Positions 6,772-12,925 of a stretch of DNA of 17,103 bases are shown one piece after another (positions within the stretch are counted from its first letter, which is position 1; every line of letters starts with the position of its first letter). Position numbers and translations under genes: made by a program. The notes below the pieces were generated by a model. That model saw only the letters and a list, made by a program, of their open reading frames with translations, was not told the DNA's origin and did no database searches. The stretch spans positions 1 to 17,103 of the forward strand of contig JBFMFE010000167.1 of the NCBI GenBank assembly GCA_040752295.1. The letters run 5' to 3'. This stretch comes from JBFMFE01 sp040752295 (lineage in GTDB: Bacteria > UBP15 > UBA6099 > JBFMBQ01).

Positions 6772-6799
6772 TTGAAATATTCCGCGCCGGATGTAATAT
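6772..6799 (+). promoter_or_regulatory. Possible promoter of the deacetylase-tlyA-glycosidase run
   Basis: TTGAAA at 6772-6777 with a 16-bp spacer to TAATAT at 6794-6799 lies in an AT-rich pocket about 105 bp before the deacetylase start. The match is moderate. Confidence 0.35.
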
Positions 6800-6904
6800 A
6801 TTTTAGGACGGCGGGGCGGTTAAGAACCCCGGTGGAGACATTCGGAGGTAAGGATCGCCGAGGCTCGACCGTCCGGAAAAAGACCCTCCCCGCGGGGTTC
6901 CCGA

Positions 6905-7834
6905 ATGAAGAGGCGCTGCGGAAAAAACCCTTCATTTCACGCGCCGGCGGCGGCGATAATCGCCGCGCTGATGCTCCCGCCCCTTCTTCCGGTCCACACC
7001 GCCCGCGCCGGAGCAGGCGGGGGCGCCGCGGAGAAGGAAACGAAAGAAGAGACCGTTCTTTACGTGTTTGCCCACCAGGACGACGAGGTCTGCATCGCGG
7101 CGCGTATGCGCAGCGACGTCGCGGCGGGCAGGCGGGTGGAGGCGGTGTGGACCACGCGCGGCGACAAGTCGGGCGACCCTGAGGTGAGGGAGAAGGAGGC
7201 GCGGGCGGCGATGGCGTTCGTCGGCGTTCCGGACTCCGCGCTCCATTTCCTCGGGTTCGAGGACCAGAACTCCCACGCGACGCTCGTTGAGGCGTACCTG
7301 AAGACGCTCGAAATCGCGCTTAAGGCGCAGCCGGACGAGGTCTTCTCGAACGCCTACGAGGGCGGCAACATTGACCACGACGCCGCGCACTTCGTCGCCG
7401 CCATGGTCTCGCGCGCGCTGCCGGACAACCCGCCCCACTACGAGTTCCCGCTCTACAACTCGTACAGGGGAACGTACCAGGTGGCGAAGTTCATACCGCG
7501 GGAAGGCGTTGAAACGCTCTACACGCCGCTGACCGACGAACTCGTGGACGTGAAAATAAAGATGCTCGACTTCTATCCGAGCCAGAAAGCGATAACGGGC
7601 ATCCTGGCGAGCCTCGTGAACAGGAAACAGCTCAAAAGGACGGGCGAACCCTACCGCCGCGTGCCCGCATACGACTACCTCGAGCCGCCCACGGACGGCG
7701 TCCTCGGCTACGAACTGCCTGCAAACAGGACCCCACACGCCTTCGCCGATTTCCGTCAGGCTGTGGCGGATTTTTACAACAGTCCCCACAACCCCGCCGG
7801 CGCCGGCGGGCAAACCGCTCCGGCGAAGCCGTGA
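6905..7834 (+). CDS. Secreted PIG-L family (LmbE-like) N-acetyl-sugar deacetylase
   Basis: A 309-residue protein. An N-terminal signal peptide (MKRRCGKN, then hydrophobic AAAIIAALMLPPLLPV, then an Ala-rich cleavage zone near residue 35) points to export. The LmbE/PIG-L Rossmann-like domain runs from about 50 to 255. Its first zinc motif is AHQDDE (56-61), where the family usually has AHPDDE, so Pro is replaced by Gln while His and both Asp remain. The second zinc motif is EGGNIDHDAAH (152-162), with His158 and His162. Relatives are zinc enzymes that remove acetyl groups from GlcNAc-containing sugars; the substrate here is unknown. The C-terminal 20 residues are low-complexity (NPAGAGGQTAPAKP). 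It is followed 83 nt later by tlyA. Only a weak GGGG precedes the ATG as a ribosome site. Confidence 0.88.
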   Translation: MKRRCGKNPSFHAPAAAIIAALMLPPLLPVHTARAGAGGGAAEKETKEETVLYVFAHQDDEVCIAARMRSDVAAGRRVEAVWTTRGDKSGDPEVREKEARAAMAFVGVPDSALHFLGFEDQNSHATLVEAYLKTLEIALKAQPDEVFSNAYEGGNIDHDAAHFVAAMVSRALPDNPPHYEFPLYNSYRGTYQVAKFIPREGVETLYTPLTDELVDVKIKMLDFYPSQKAITGILASLVNRKQLKRTGEPYRRVPAYDYLEPPTDGVLGYELPANRTPHAFADFRQAVADFYNSPHNPAGAGGQTAPAKP

Positions 7835-7850
7835 AAAAAAACCGGAAAGT

Positions 7851-7906
7851 GGCGACTGTTCCCATTATGACCTTAAGTGAGCAGTATTGGTGACTGCCCC
7901 CATTAT
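7851..7906 (+). repeat. 18-bp direct repeat pair between deacetylase gene and tlyA
   Basis: GGCGACTGTTCCCATTAT (7851-7868) and GGTGACTGCCCCCATTAT (7889-7906) match at 15 of 18 positions with a 38-bp period. They nearly fill the 83-nt gap and end just before the tlyA start, so they lie in the tlyA ribosome-binding region. Confidence 0.7.
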
Positions 7907-7917
7907 CGCACGTGCGA

Positions 7918-8751
7918 ATGAAGAAAAAAACCGGTAAGCGCCGGCTGGACTCGCTCCTCGTCGAGCGCGGTTTGTTCGAGTCGAGGGAAAAAGCGAAACC
8001 GTTCATACTCGCCGGGAAGGTGGAGGTCGGCGGGAGAAGGCACGACAAGCCCGGCGCGCGCGTAGAGGAGTCAGCGGAGATAAGTGTCCGCGGGGGGCAG
8101 CGTTTCGTCTCCCGCGGGGGCGACAAACTCGACCACGCGCTGGACGCGTTCGGTGTGGACGCGGCGGGGAAGCGGTGCCTTGACGTCGGCGCGGCGGCGG
8201 GCGGGTTCACCGACTGCCTGCTGAAGCGCGGCGCGGTCTCCGTCTGCGCGCTCGACGTGGGAAGGGGTCAGATTCATCCGCGGCTGCGCTCCGACCCGCG
8301 CGTCACCGTGATCGAGCGCACGAACGTGAGGCGCGTCGCGGCGGACGATTTTCCTCACGGGTTCGACCTCGCGACGGTGGACGTTTCGTTCATCTCGCTG
8401 CGGCTCGTGATTCCGGTCGTGAAAGGGCTGCTCGAGCCGGGCGGCGCGATCGTCGCCCTCGTCAAGCCGCAGTTCGAGGCGGGAAGAAAAAACGTCGTCA
8501 AGGGCGTCGTCCGCGACCCCGCGGTCCACGGGGAAGTGCTGAAGTCCCTCAAGGAATTCTGCGCCGGGCTGGGGCTTGTGACGGCGGGCGAAACCGAGTC
8601 GCCCCTCATGGGACCGAAAGGGAACAGGGAATTTTTTCTTCACCTGAAACAGGGGGGCATTCCCATGAGCGTTAACTTAACAGAACACCAAATATCGAAC
8701 AAGGAACCGAAGAATGTCGAAGGAGAACGGAGACGAAGGAGGACTTCATAA
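7918..8751 (+). CDS. tlyA: TlyA-type rRNA 2'-O-methyltransferase, C-terminally extended by an inserted element
   Basis: A cytoplasmic SAM enzyme of the TlyA (HemA/RrmJ-like) family that methylates ribose 2'-OH in rRNA. The N-terminal S4 RNA-binding domain (residues 7-65, RRLDSLLVERGLFESREKAK) is followed by an FtsJ-like domain with the SAM motif DVGAAAGGFTDCLL (89-102). The K-D-K-E catalytic tetrad is readable: Lys70 (SRGGDKL), Asp155 (VDVSF), Lys183 (LVKPQF) and Glu238 (GPKGNREFF). Conserved sequence ends at LKQGGIP (residue 249). The last 28 residues come from a 154-bp inserted element that removed the native TGA. Without the insert the gene would end CAG GGG GGC ATT CCG TGA. ATG 7918 is preferred; a GTG at 7912 would add two residues. 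The ribosome site is weak. Confidence 0.93.
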   Translation: MKKKTGKRRLDSLLVERGLFESREKAKPFILAGKVEVGGRRHDKPGARVEESAEISVRGGQRFVSRGGDKLDHALDAFGVDAAGKRCLDVGAAAGGFTDCLLKRGAVSVCALDVGRGQIHPRLRSDPRVTVIERTNVRRVAADDFPHGFDLATVDVSFISLRLVIPVVKGLLEPGGAIVALVKPQFEAGRKNVVKGVVRDPAVHGEVLKSLKEFCAGLGLVTAGETESPLMGPKGNREFFLHLKQGGIPMSVNLTEHQISNKEPKNVEGERRRRRTS

Positions 8752-8817
8752 TTCGAAATTCGTTATTCTACATTCGTTTTTGCAATATATCGGCATGACT
8801 CTTAAATTTAACGCTTA
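8664..8817. mobile_element. 154-bp inserted element at the tlyA / glycosidase junction
   Basis: The element is bounded by inverted ends TGAGCGTTAACTTAA (from 8666) and, reverse-complemented from 8817, TAAGCGTTAAATTTAA. It is flanked by a direct duplication: CAGGGGGGCATTCC (8650-8663) on the left and CAGGGGGCATTCC (8818-8830) on the right, differing by one G. The interior is rich in short ATTCG / CGAAT words (for example 8748-8778) and has no gene of its own. It carries the tlyA TAA stop now used (8749-8751). A related copy is at 11895-11942. Confidence 0.75.
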
Positions 8818-8830
8818 CAGGGGGCATTCC

Positions 8831-10471
8831 GTGATCCGCGGCGCGGCGGCGCCCGGCGCGCGATTCACCTCCATGAGGAGACGACCTTCCTGCACAGCCG
8901 GAGCGCTGCTGATCCTCACCCTCGCCTGCGCCGCCGCGGCGAAGGATGAAACGTCATTCCAACTGCTGACCGACAAGCCGAACAATATCTGCGCGCCGGG
9001 AGACGCGGTGGTTCTGACCGCACGCATCGAAACGGCGCAGCCGTCCGCCGGCGCGACCGGAACCCTGACAATGCACGCCGTGGATTTCTACGGGAACACC
9101 GTCTGGGAAACCTCCGCGGAGACCGAAGTGCGCGGCGGAGAAATCCGGCGCGGCGAAACGGCGCCTCTGAAGCCCGGATTCTACCGGCTCCGCGCCGCGC
9201 TGCGCACCGAAAAACGGAGATACGAAGCCCGGACTTCCCTCGGCGTGATCGAACAGCCCCGCGACTATTCCCTCGATTCGCCGTTCGGGATAAATTTCGG
9301 CGACCCCGAACTGATCCGGCGCGCGGGTATCAGATGGGTGCGCGTGAACATCCCCTGGCGGGCGGTGGAGGCGGAGAAAGGCAGCTTCGATTTCGAGGGT
9401 TACGACCGTGCTGTGGACGCCTACGTCGAGAGGGGAATCGGCATACTCGCCGTCCTGATGTCGCCGCCGGACCGGGCGCGCCGCGTGCCCGAGAACTACG
9501 CGCCGATAACGCGGGGCGTGCACGCCGGATGGGGCGACTTCCCCCCGAACGACGTGGAGGCATGGGGAAACTACGTCTTCGAGACGGTCTCCCACTTTAA
9601 GGACCGCGTCAAACACTGGGAAATCTGGAATGAACCCTGGCCCCACTCGCTGTTTTTCGCCGGCGGAACCTATGAAGACTACGCGGACCTTCTGCGGGTC
9701 GCGCACGCGCGGGCGAAGGAGGCGGACCCCGATTGCGTGATCGTCGGTCTCGGCGGAACCGATCACTGGCACGCCGCGAACATCTTCGAACTCGGCGGGT
9801 TCCAGTACATGGACAAGGCATCCATACACGTTTATCAAGCAGGTCTTGCTCCCGAATGGGGCTGGTTCCGCGACGTCATACGCAAGGCTCAAGAGGTCAT
9901 AACCAGGTTCGGCGGCGGAAAAGGATTGTGGATCACCGAAAGCGGCTGGCCCACAAACAGGGGCATCTCCGAGGGCTGGCAGGGGATCAGCCTCGAGGAC
10001 AACGCAAGGTTCCTCGTCCGCGCCCACCTGCTCGCCCTCGCGGAAGGCGTGGAAAAATACTTCTGGTTCTCTTTCCGGGACGCCGGTACGGACCCTTCCA
10101 ACTTCGAACACAACATGGGTATCCTTTTTCACGACGGAACCCCTAAACCCTCATACGTGGCGTACTCGGTCCTCACAAACACGCTTCGCGGCGCCGCGCT
10201 GCGCAGCCACACCGCGTTCGGCGCCGACTGCCACGCGGCGCTTTTCGAGGGCGAAGACCGCTTCGTTTACGCCGCCTGGGCGGACCCGGGAACTGAATGC
10301 ATCGTAAAACCGGCGCCCGAAGCGCTGAAAAACGCGAGAGTAATCGTCATGATGGGCGCTGAAACACCCGTTCCGGCGAATGAAATGACGATAACCGATT
10401 CCCCGGTCTACATCGTCCTGCCGGATCGAGCCGCGGCGGAAGCATTAGGCGAAGCTTTTCAACAACCCTGA
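8831..10471 (+). CDS. Secreted clan GH-A glycoside hydrolase (GH39/GH5-like)
   Basis: A 546-residue exported glycosidase from GTG 8831. An N-terminal signal lies at MRRRPSCTAGALLILTLACA (residues 15-34), then a beta-rich domain (about 42-145, probably immunoglobulin-like), then a TIM barrel (about 150-460) and a short C-terminal beta domain. Catalytic residues of clan GH-A are visible: acid/base Glu268 in HWEIWNEPW and nucleophile Glu370 in LWITESGWPTN. HWEIWNEPW is typical of GH39 and related families; the exact family and substrate cannot be set by eye. GTG 8831 is chosen because AGGGGG lies 6 nt upstream and, before the insertion, this GTGA would have overlapped the tlyA stop. ATG 8873 fits the signal peptide equally well but has no ribosome site. 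The open frame extends back to 8714, but that part is inserted-element sequence. Confidence 0.88.
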   Translation: MIRGAAAPGARFTSMRRRPSCTAGALLILTLACAAAAKDETSFQLLTDKPNNICAPGDAVVLTARIETAQPSAGATGTLTMHAVDFYGNTVWETSAETEVRGGEIRRGETAPLKPGFYRLRAALRTEKRRYEARTSLGVIEQPRDYSLDSPFGINFGDPELIRRAGIRWVRVNIPWRAVEAEKGSFDFEGYDRAVDAYVERGIGILAVLMSPPDRARRVPENYAPITRGVHAGWGDFPPNDVEAWGNYVFETVSHFKDRVKHWEIWNEPWPHSLFFAGGTYEDYADLLRVAHARAKEADPDCVIVGLGGTDHWHAANIFELGGFQYMDKASIHVYQAGLAPEWGWFRDVIRKAQEVITRFGGGKGLWITESGWPTNRGISEGWQGISLEDNARFLVRAHLLALAEGVEKYFWFSFRDAGTDPSNFEHNMGILFHDGTPKPSYVAYSVLTNTLRGAALRSHTAFGADCHAALFEGEDRFVYAAWADPGTECIVKPAPEALKNARVIVMMGAETPVPANEMTITDSPVYIVLPDRAAAEALGEAFQQP

Positions 10472-10527
10472 AACAACGGCGGAAAACCCTTTGCAGCGCC
10501 TCGCGCCTTACGCCCTCCGTCCCCCCA

Positions 10528-10541
10528 CGCGGCATACCGCG
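10528..10541. terminator. Weak hairpin between convergent genes
   Basis: CGCGG-CATA-CCGCG forms a 5-bp hairpin in the 80-nt gap between the glycosidase and the convergent methyltransferase gene. There is no T-run, so termination here is only a possibility. Confidence 0.25.
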
Positions 10542-10551
10542 GCGCAGCTCG

Positions 10552-11325
10552 TCACTTTATGCATATAAAAAACGTACAACGCGTGAAAAGAAGCGCTGCT
10601 TCTTTAAGAAGCCCGAATCTTCTGACGACCCTCACGATGTTCCTCACCGCGAAACTGCTTACGGCGTCGGTGTCTGTCAAATCAATCCTGTCCAGTACCC
10701 TCGAGAACCCCAGCTTTTTGAAAAAACCTCTCAAGCGAAAATAAGTGAACTGGTTGTAATCAAGTCCCCGTTTCATTATGTCCTCGCCCTGGCGGGCGGC
10801 GCGGAAACGGGACCGCCATCCGTCCGGCAGCCACCCATAGAACGGCACTCTGTATTCGCCGGACACGATTGAAAACTTGTTCGTGGAGAGAAAGTAGAAC
10901 AGACCGCCGGGTTTCAGCGCGTTGAATACCTTCCCGATTCCTTCCTCCCAGCGTTCAACGTGCTCGAAGGTGGAGGAGGCGATGATCACGTCGTATTCCC
11001 CCGACCCGACGTCCGCGTCCTCTATGTTTCCAGGTTCGATCTACGGTTCGACGCCGTATCTGCGGCCGAGGTCGCGCGCGAATTCGACAAGGCGCGGACT
11101 GATTTCCAGCCACCTGCAATGCAAGCCTTTAACGGCGCACAGTATTGGAATCCATCCCGTTCCGGTTCCGATTTCGAGCATCCTCGTGTCGCGGTCGAGC
11201 GCCTTAAATCGCCCGATGCGCCTGAACATGGCTTCGAACTGCGGCTCTTTATCCTCAAGCCTGACGTCTTTGTATTTTTCGACGTAACGCGCAACGTCCG
11301 AAAGCTCTTCGTGGTGAATTTTCAT
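10552..11325 (-). pseudogene. Class I SAM-dependent methyltransferase with an in-frame amber codon
   Basis: A single reading frame of 257 codons runs from ATG 11325 to TGA 10552, broken only by one TAG at 11043-11041 (codon 95). Before it lie the SAM motif MLEIGTGTGWIPI (49-61) and the acidic motif LEIS (73-76). After it come IEPGNIEDADVGSGEYDVII, FEHVERW, then ALKPGGLFYFLST, the later motifs of a Methyltransf_11-type domain. The frame and composition do not change across the TAG, so a recent point mutation, a sequencing error or read-through are all possible. If translation stops, the 94-residue product lacks half the Rossmann fold. The target is unknown; UbiE/UbiG-like small-molecule methylation is the general family role. 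It is convergent with the glycosidase gene. Confidence 0.85.
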
Positions 11326-11647
11326 TTAACTCCGCCCCTGCCGCCTTTAGGCATCAGGCGACCTCATCGCTCACTTCTCTTCTATGCGTTTGAAACGGAT
11401 TTACCCCGGAATCCTGTTTTCCGCACGTCTTGAGAGGCATTTTGAATGAATTTAACGGTGAAACTCAAGCGGATCAGCGGCAGTACACGGATGCCGGGAA
11501 GTCGCCCCGTCTGCCCGCCGGGCAGGGCGGTTCGAGTACAAGAAATTGGCAACGTCCCAATGTTCGGGGGTAATTCCGCAAAAAGAGAATGTTGATTTTG
11601 GCGCAAAAAGTCAAAAATATCAAATTCGGCGGCGGCATACGGAGATG

Positions 11648-11685
11648 CCTGTCTGCCGCCTGCCTGTACGATGCACGCAGACAGG
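11648..11685. repeat. Palindrome CCTGTCTGC / GCAGACAGG
   Basis: A perfect 9-bp inverted repeat (11648-11656 with 11677-11685) around a 20-nt loop that itself contains GCCTGCCTGT. It is the left-hand palindromic block of the repeat cluster. Confidence 0.7.
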
Positions 11686-11761
11686 TGACGGATACGGCAC
11701 AGGCAGGCCGCCCTACAAATAACCTCATAAAATCTTATATTTTTATTATCGAGAGATGTAG

Positions 11762-11873
11762 GGCGCGGTCTCCCTGCCTGCGCCTGCCTGTGCCGCCTGC
11801 CTGGCTGGCAGACAGGTTGGCACGGCAGACAGGCCGCGGAACAAAACGGCGCAGCAGGCAGGCGTACCGCGCC
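11762..11873. repeat. 112-bp long palindromic repeat
   Basis: GGCGCGGT (11762-11769) pairs with ACCGCGCC (11866-11873). After a symmetric 4/4 internal loop, CTGCCTGC (11774-11781) pairs with GCAGGCAG (11854-11861). The interior holds further GCCTGTGCC / GGCACGGCAGACAGG complementarity. The whole can fold into one long branched hairpin. The AAAAGGGTTTTTT word just outside (11875-11887) is also found at the very start of the window (8-19). Confidence 0.75.
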
Positions 11874-11894
11874 GAAAAGGGTTTTTTGCGCCGG

Positions 11895-11942
11895 AATCAT
11901 TATTCGCTATCCGACATTCGATATTCGTTTTTATCAACGCTC
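11895..11942 (-). repeat. Partial copy of the tlyA-junction element at the thymidylate synthase stop
   Basis: Read on the minus strand, GAGCGTTGA is followed by AAAAACGAAT and CGAAT-type words. These align over about 40 nt, with roughly 28 identities, to the reverse complement of the element at 8664-8817; about 25 nt next to the terminus are missing. The TGA stop of the thymidylate synthase gene lies in its terminal GAGCGTTGA. Confidence 0.6.
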
Positions 11943-12815
11943 CCCTTCCCGCTCGGCTTTCAGTTTCTCGCGCGCCTTCTCAAAAAACGGTTCGGCGAAC
12001 GCCGTGTCCCACGTGCGCTCCTCAAAGGCGCGTTTCCCGACGAGCGTGAGAAATCCCTCGAACTCGCCGAAATACGACCCGTATATGTGAAAGCTGTCCG
12101 ACACGTCGGTGTAGCGCCCGGCGATGACCTCGCGCCCCGTCGCCTCGGAAACCTTCTCCGCTATCCATCTCTGCAACTCCGTCATGGCGAATACGTTCAT
12201 GAACGCGGCTTTGTAGGCGTCACGCGAGCGCCAGTGCGTGTTCATGTTCAGCGTGAGCGTGCCGCCGGCGTCAACGAGCCGGCACCAGACACGCTGGAGG
12301 CAGGGCGGGTCGTCCGTGGGCGGGTCCGTCAGCGGATTCCACGTGATCGCCTGCGCCCGCCGCGTCCAGGGCTTCCCCGCGAGCTTCCTTACAACCGCCT
12401 CCATCTGGTCAACACTCTTTCCTTCGATTTCAAAAGCGAAAAGACGCTGGTGGTAGGTGTACGTCCATTTCCCCTCCTCGGGGGCGATCCAGTGGTCGTG
12501 TACGCCGTCGAGCACCTCGCACCGGTAGATTTCGAGGTCTTCGAGCGAACATGGCATTGCGCGGTGTATGCGAGGCTCGCTCAGCGGCTCCTCCGCCACC
12601 ATCACCATCGTGCAATCCCTGCTCGGCGGATCCCCCTCACGGTCGTATTCCGTCCGGACAGCAAGCCCCGACTTCCAGGTCTCAACCACCGCCTTCTCCC
12701 ACGCCTCGGGCAGCGTCTTTCCCTCAACCTTCAGTACCGGTATGTTTCCATCATCCCGTGCCCGTGCCCGTGCCCGTGCCCTTTCCCGTTCCCTTCCCTC
12801 TTCACTTACGCTCAC
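11934..12815 (-). CDS. thyA: Thymidylate synthase, ThyA family
   Basis: A 293-residue protein matching thymidylate synthase, which methylates dUMP to dTMP with methylene-tetrahydrofolate. Core marks: QAITWNPLTDPP leading to the catalytic Cys172 in DDPPCLQ; HWRSRDAYKAAF (194-205), the counterpart of the QRSxD phosphate/nucleotide segment; Asn207; and SDSFHIYGSY (239-248), the counterpart of the GDxHLY motif. The usual spacing is kept, so an active enzyme is likely; a dCMP-hydroxymethylase-type variant cannot be excluded. Residues 9-21 (alternating Arg, Glu and Ala) are encoded by a GGGCAC hexamer repeat and are not part of the conserved domain, which begins near residue 25 (IPVLKVEGKTLPEAW). 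The start is GTG 12815 with AAGGAG 10 nt upstream. The TGA stop lies within a repeat copy and is followed at once by TAA. It lies 110 nt downstream of aroA. Confidence 0.85.
   Translation of the reverse strand: MSVSEEGRERERARARARARDDGNIPVLKVEGKTLPEAWEKAVVETWKSGLAVRTEYDREGDPPSRDCTMVMVAEEPLSEPRIHRAMPCSLEDLEIYRCEVLDGVHDHWIAPEEGKWTYTYHQRLFAFEIEGKSVDQMEAVVRKLAGKPWTRRAQAITWNPLTDPPTDDPPCLQRVWCRLVDAGGTLTLNMNTHWRSRDAYKAAFMNVFAMTELQRWIAEKVSEATGREVIAGRYTDVSDSFHIYGSYFGEFEGFLTLVGKRAFEERTWDTAFAEPFFEKAREKLKAEREGER
12755..12798 (-). repeat. Hexamer repeat (GGGCAC)4 plus degenerate units inside the thymidylate synthase gene
   Basis: On the plus strand CCCGTG is repeated four times (12755-12778) followed by CCC and degenerate CCCGTT / CCCTTC units to 12798. 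On the coding strand this is (GGGCAC)4 and encodes alternating Arg-Ala near the N-terminus. It is the same hexamer that builds the tail of the four-helix-bundle protein 12 kb away. Confidence 0.9.
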
Positions 12816-12925
12816 GTCATTTCATCTCCTTCTTTCTCTTGTCCTGCCTCCGGTGAAAAACCATCAACTTATCGGACCTGTCGGACCCAGGGCAAGCCCG
12901 GCGAGACGGCAGTCGGTCGGCATAC

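Larger units (their letters stand above)
11326..11933. other. Repeat-rich intergenic region with no gene
   Basis: About 600 bp with no credible coding sequence; ORFs across it are accidental. From 11437 it has a distinct texture: AT-rich blocks alternate with dense runs of CAGGCAG, GCAGACAGG and CCTGCCTG. Two GC-rich palindromic blocks are set head to head around an AT-rich core at 11720-11755, with CCGCCCTACA (11708-11717) facing TGTAGGGCG (11757-11765). The block structure suggests a cluster of small palindromic repeats. Confidence 0.6.

Noticed and set aside
6627..6935. Minus-strand ORF of 102 codons in the gap before the deacetylase gene
   Set aside because: It overlaps the deacetylase start, covers hairpin DNA and shows no family features; the region is better read as non-coding.
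8954..10132. A 392-codon minus-strand open frame
   Set aside because: It is antisense to the glycosidase gene with its visible catalytic glutamates; long antisense frames are expected in GC-rich DNA.
11437..11941. Whole interval considered as one composite transposon
   Set aside because: The TAACG-like words at its two ends lie in the same orientation rather than inverted, and no transposase is present.
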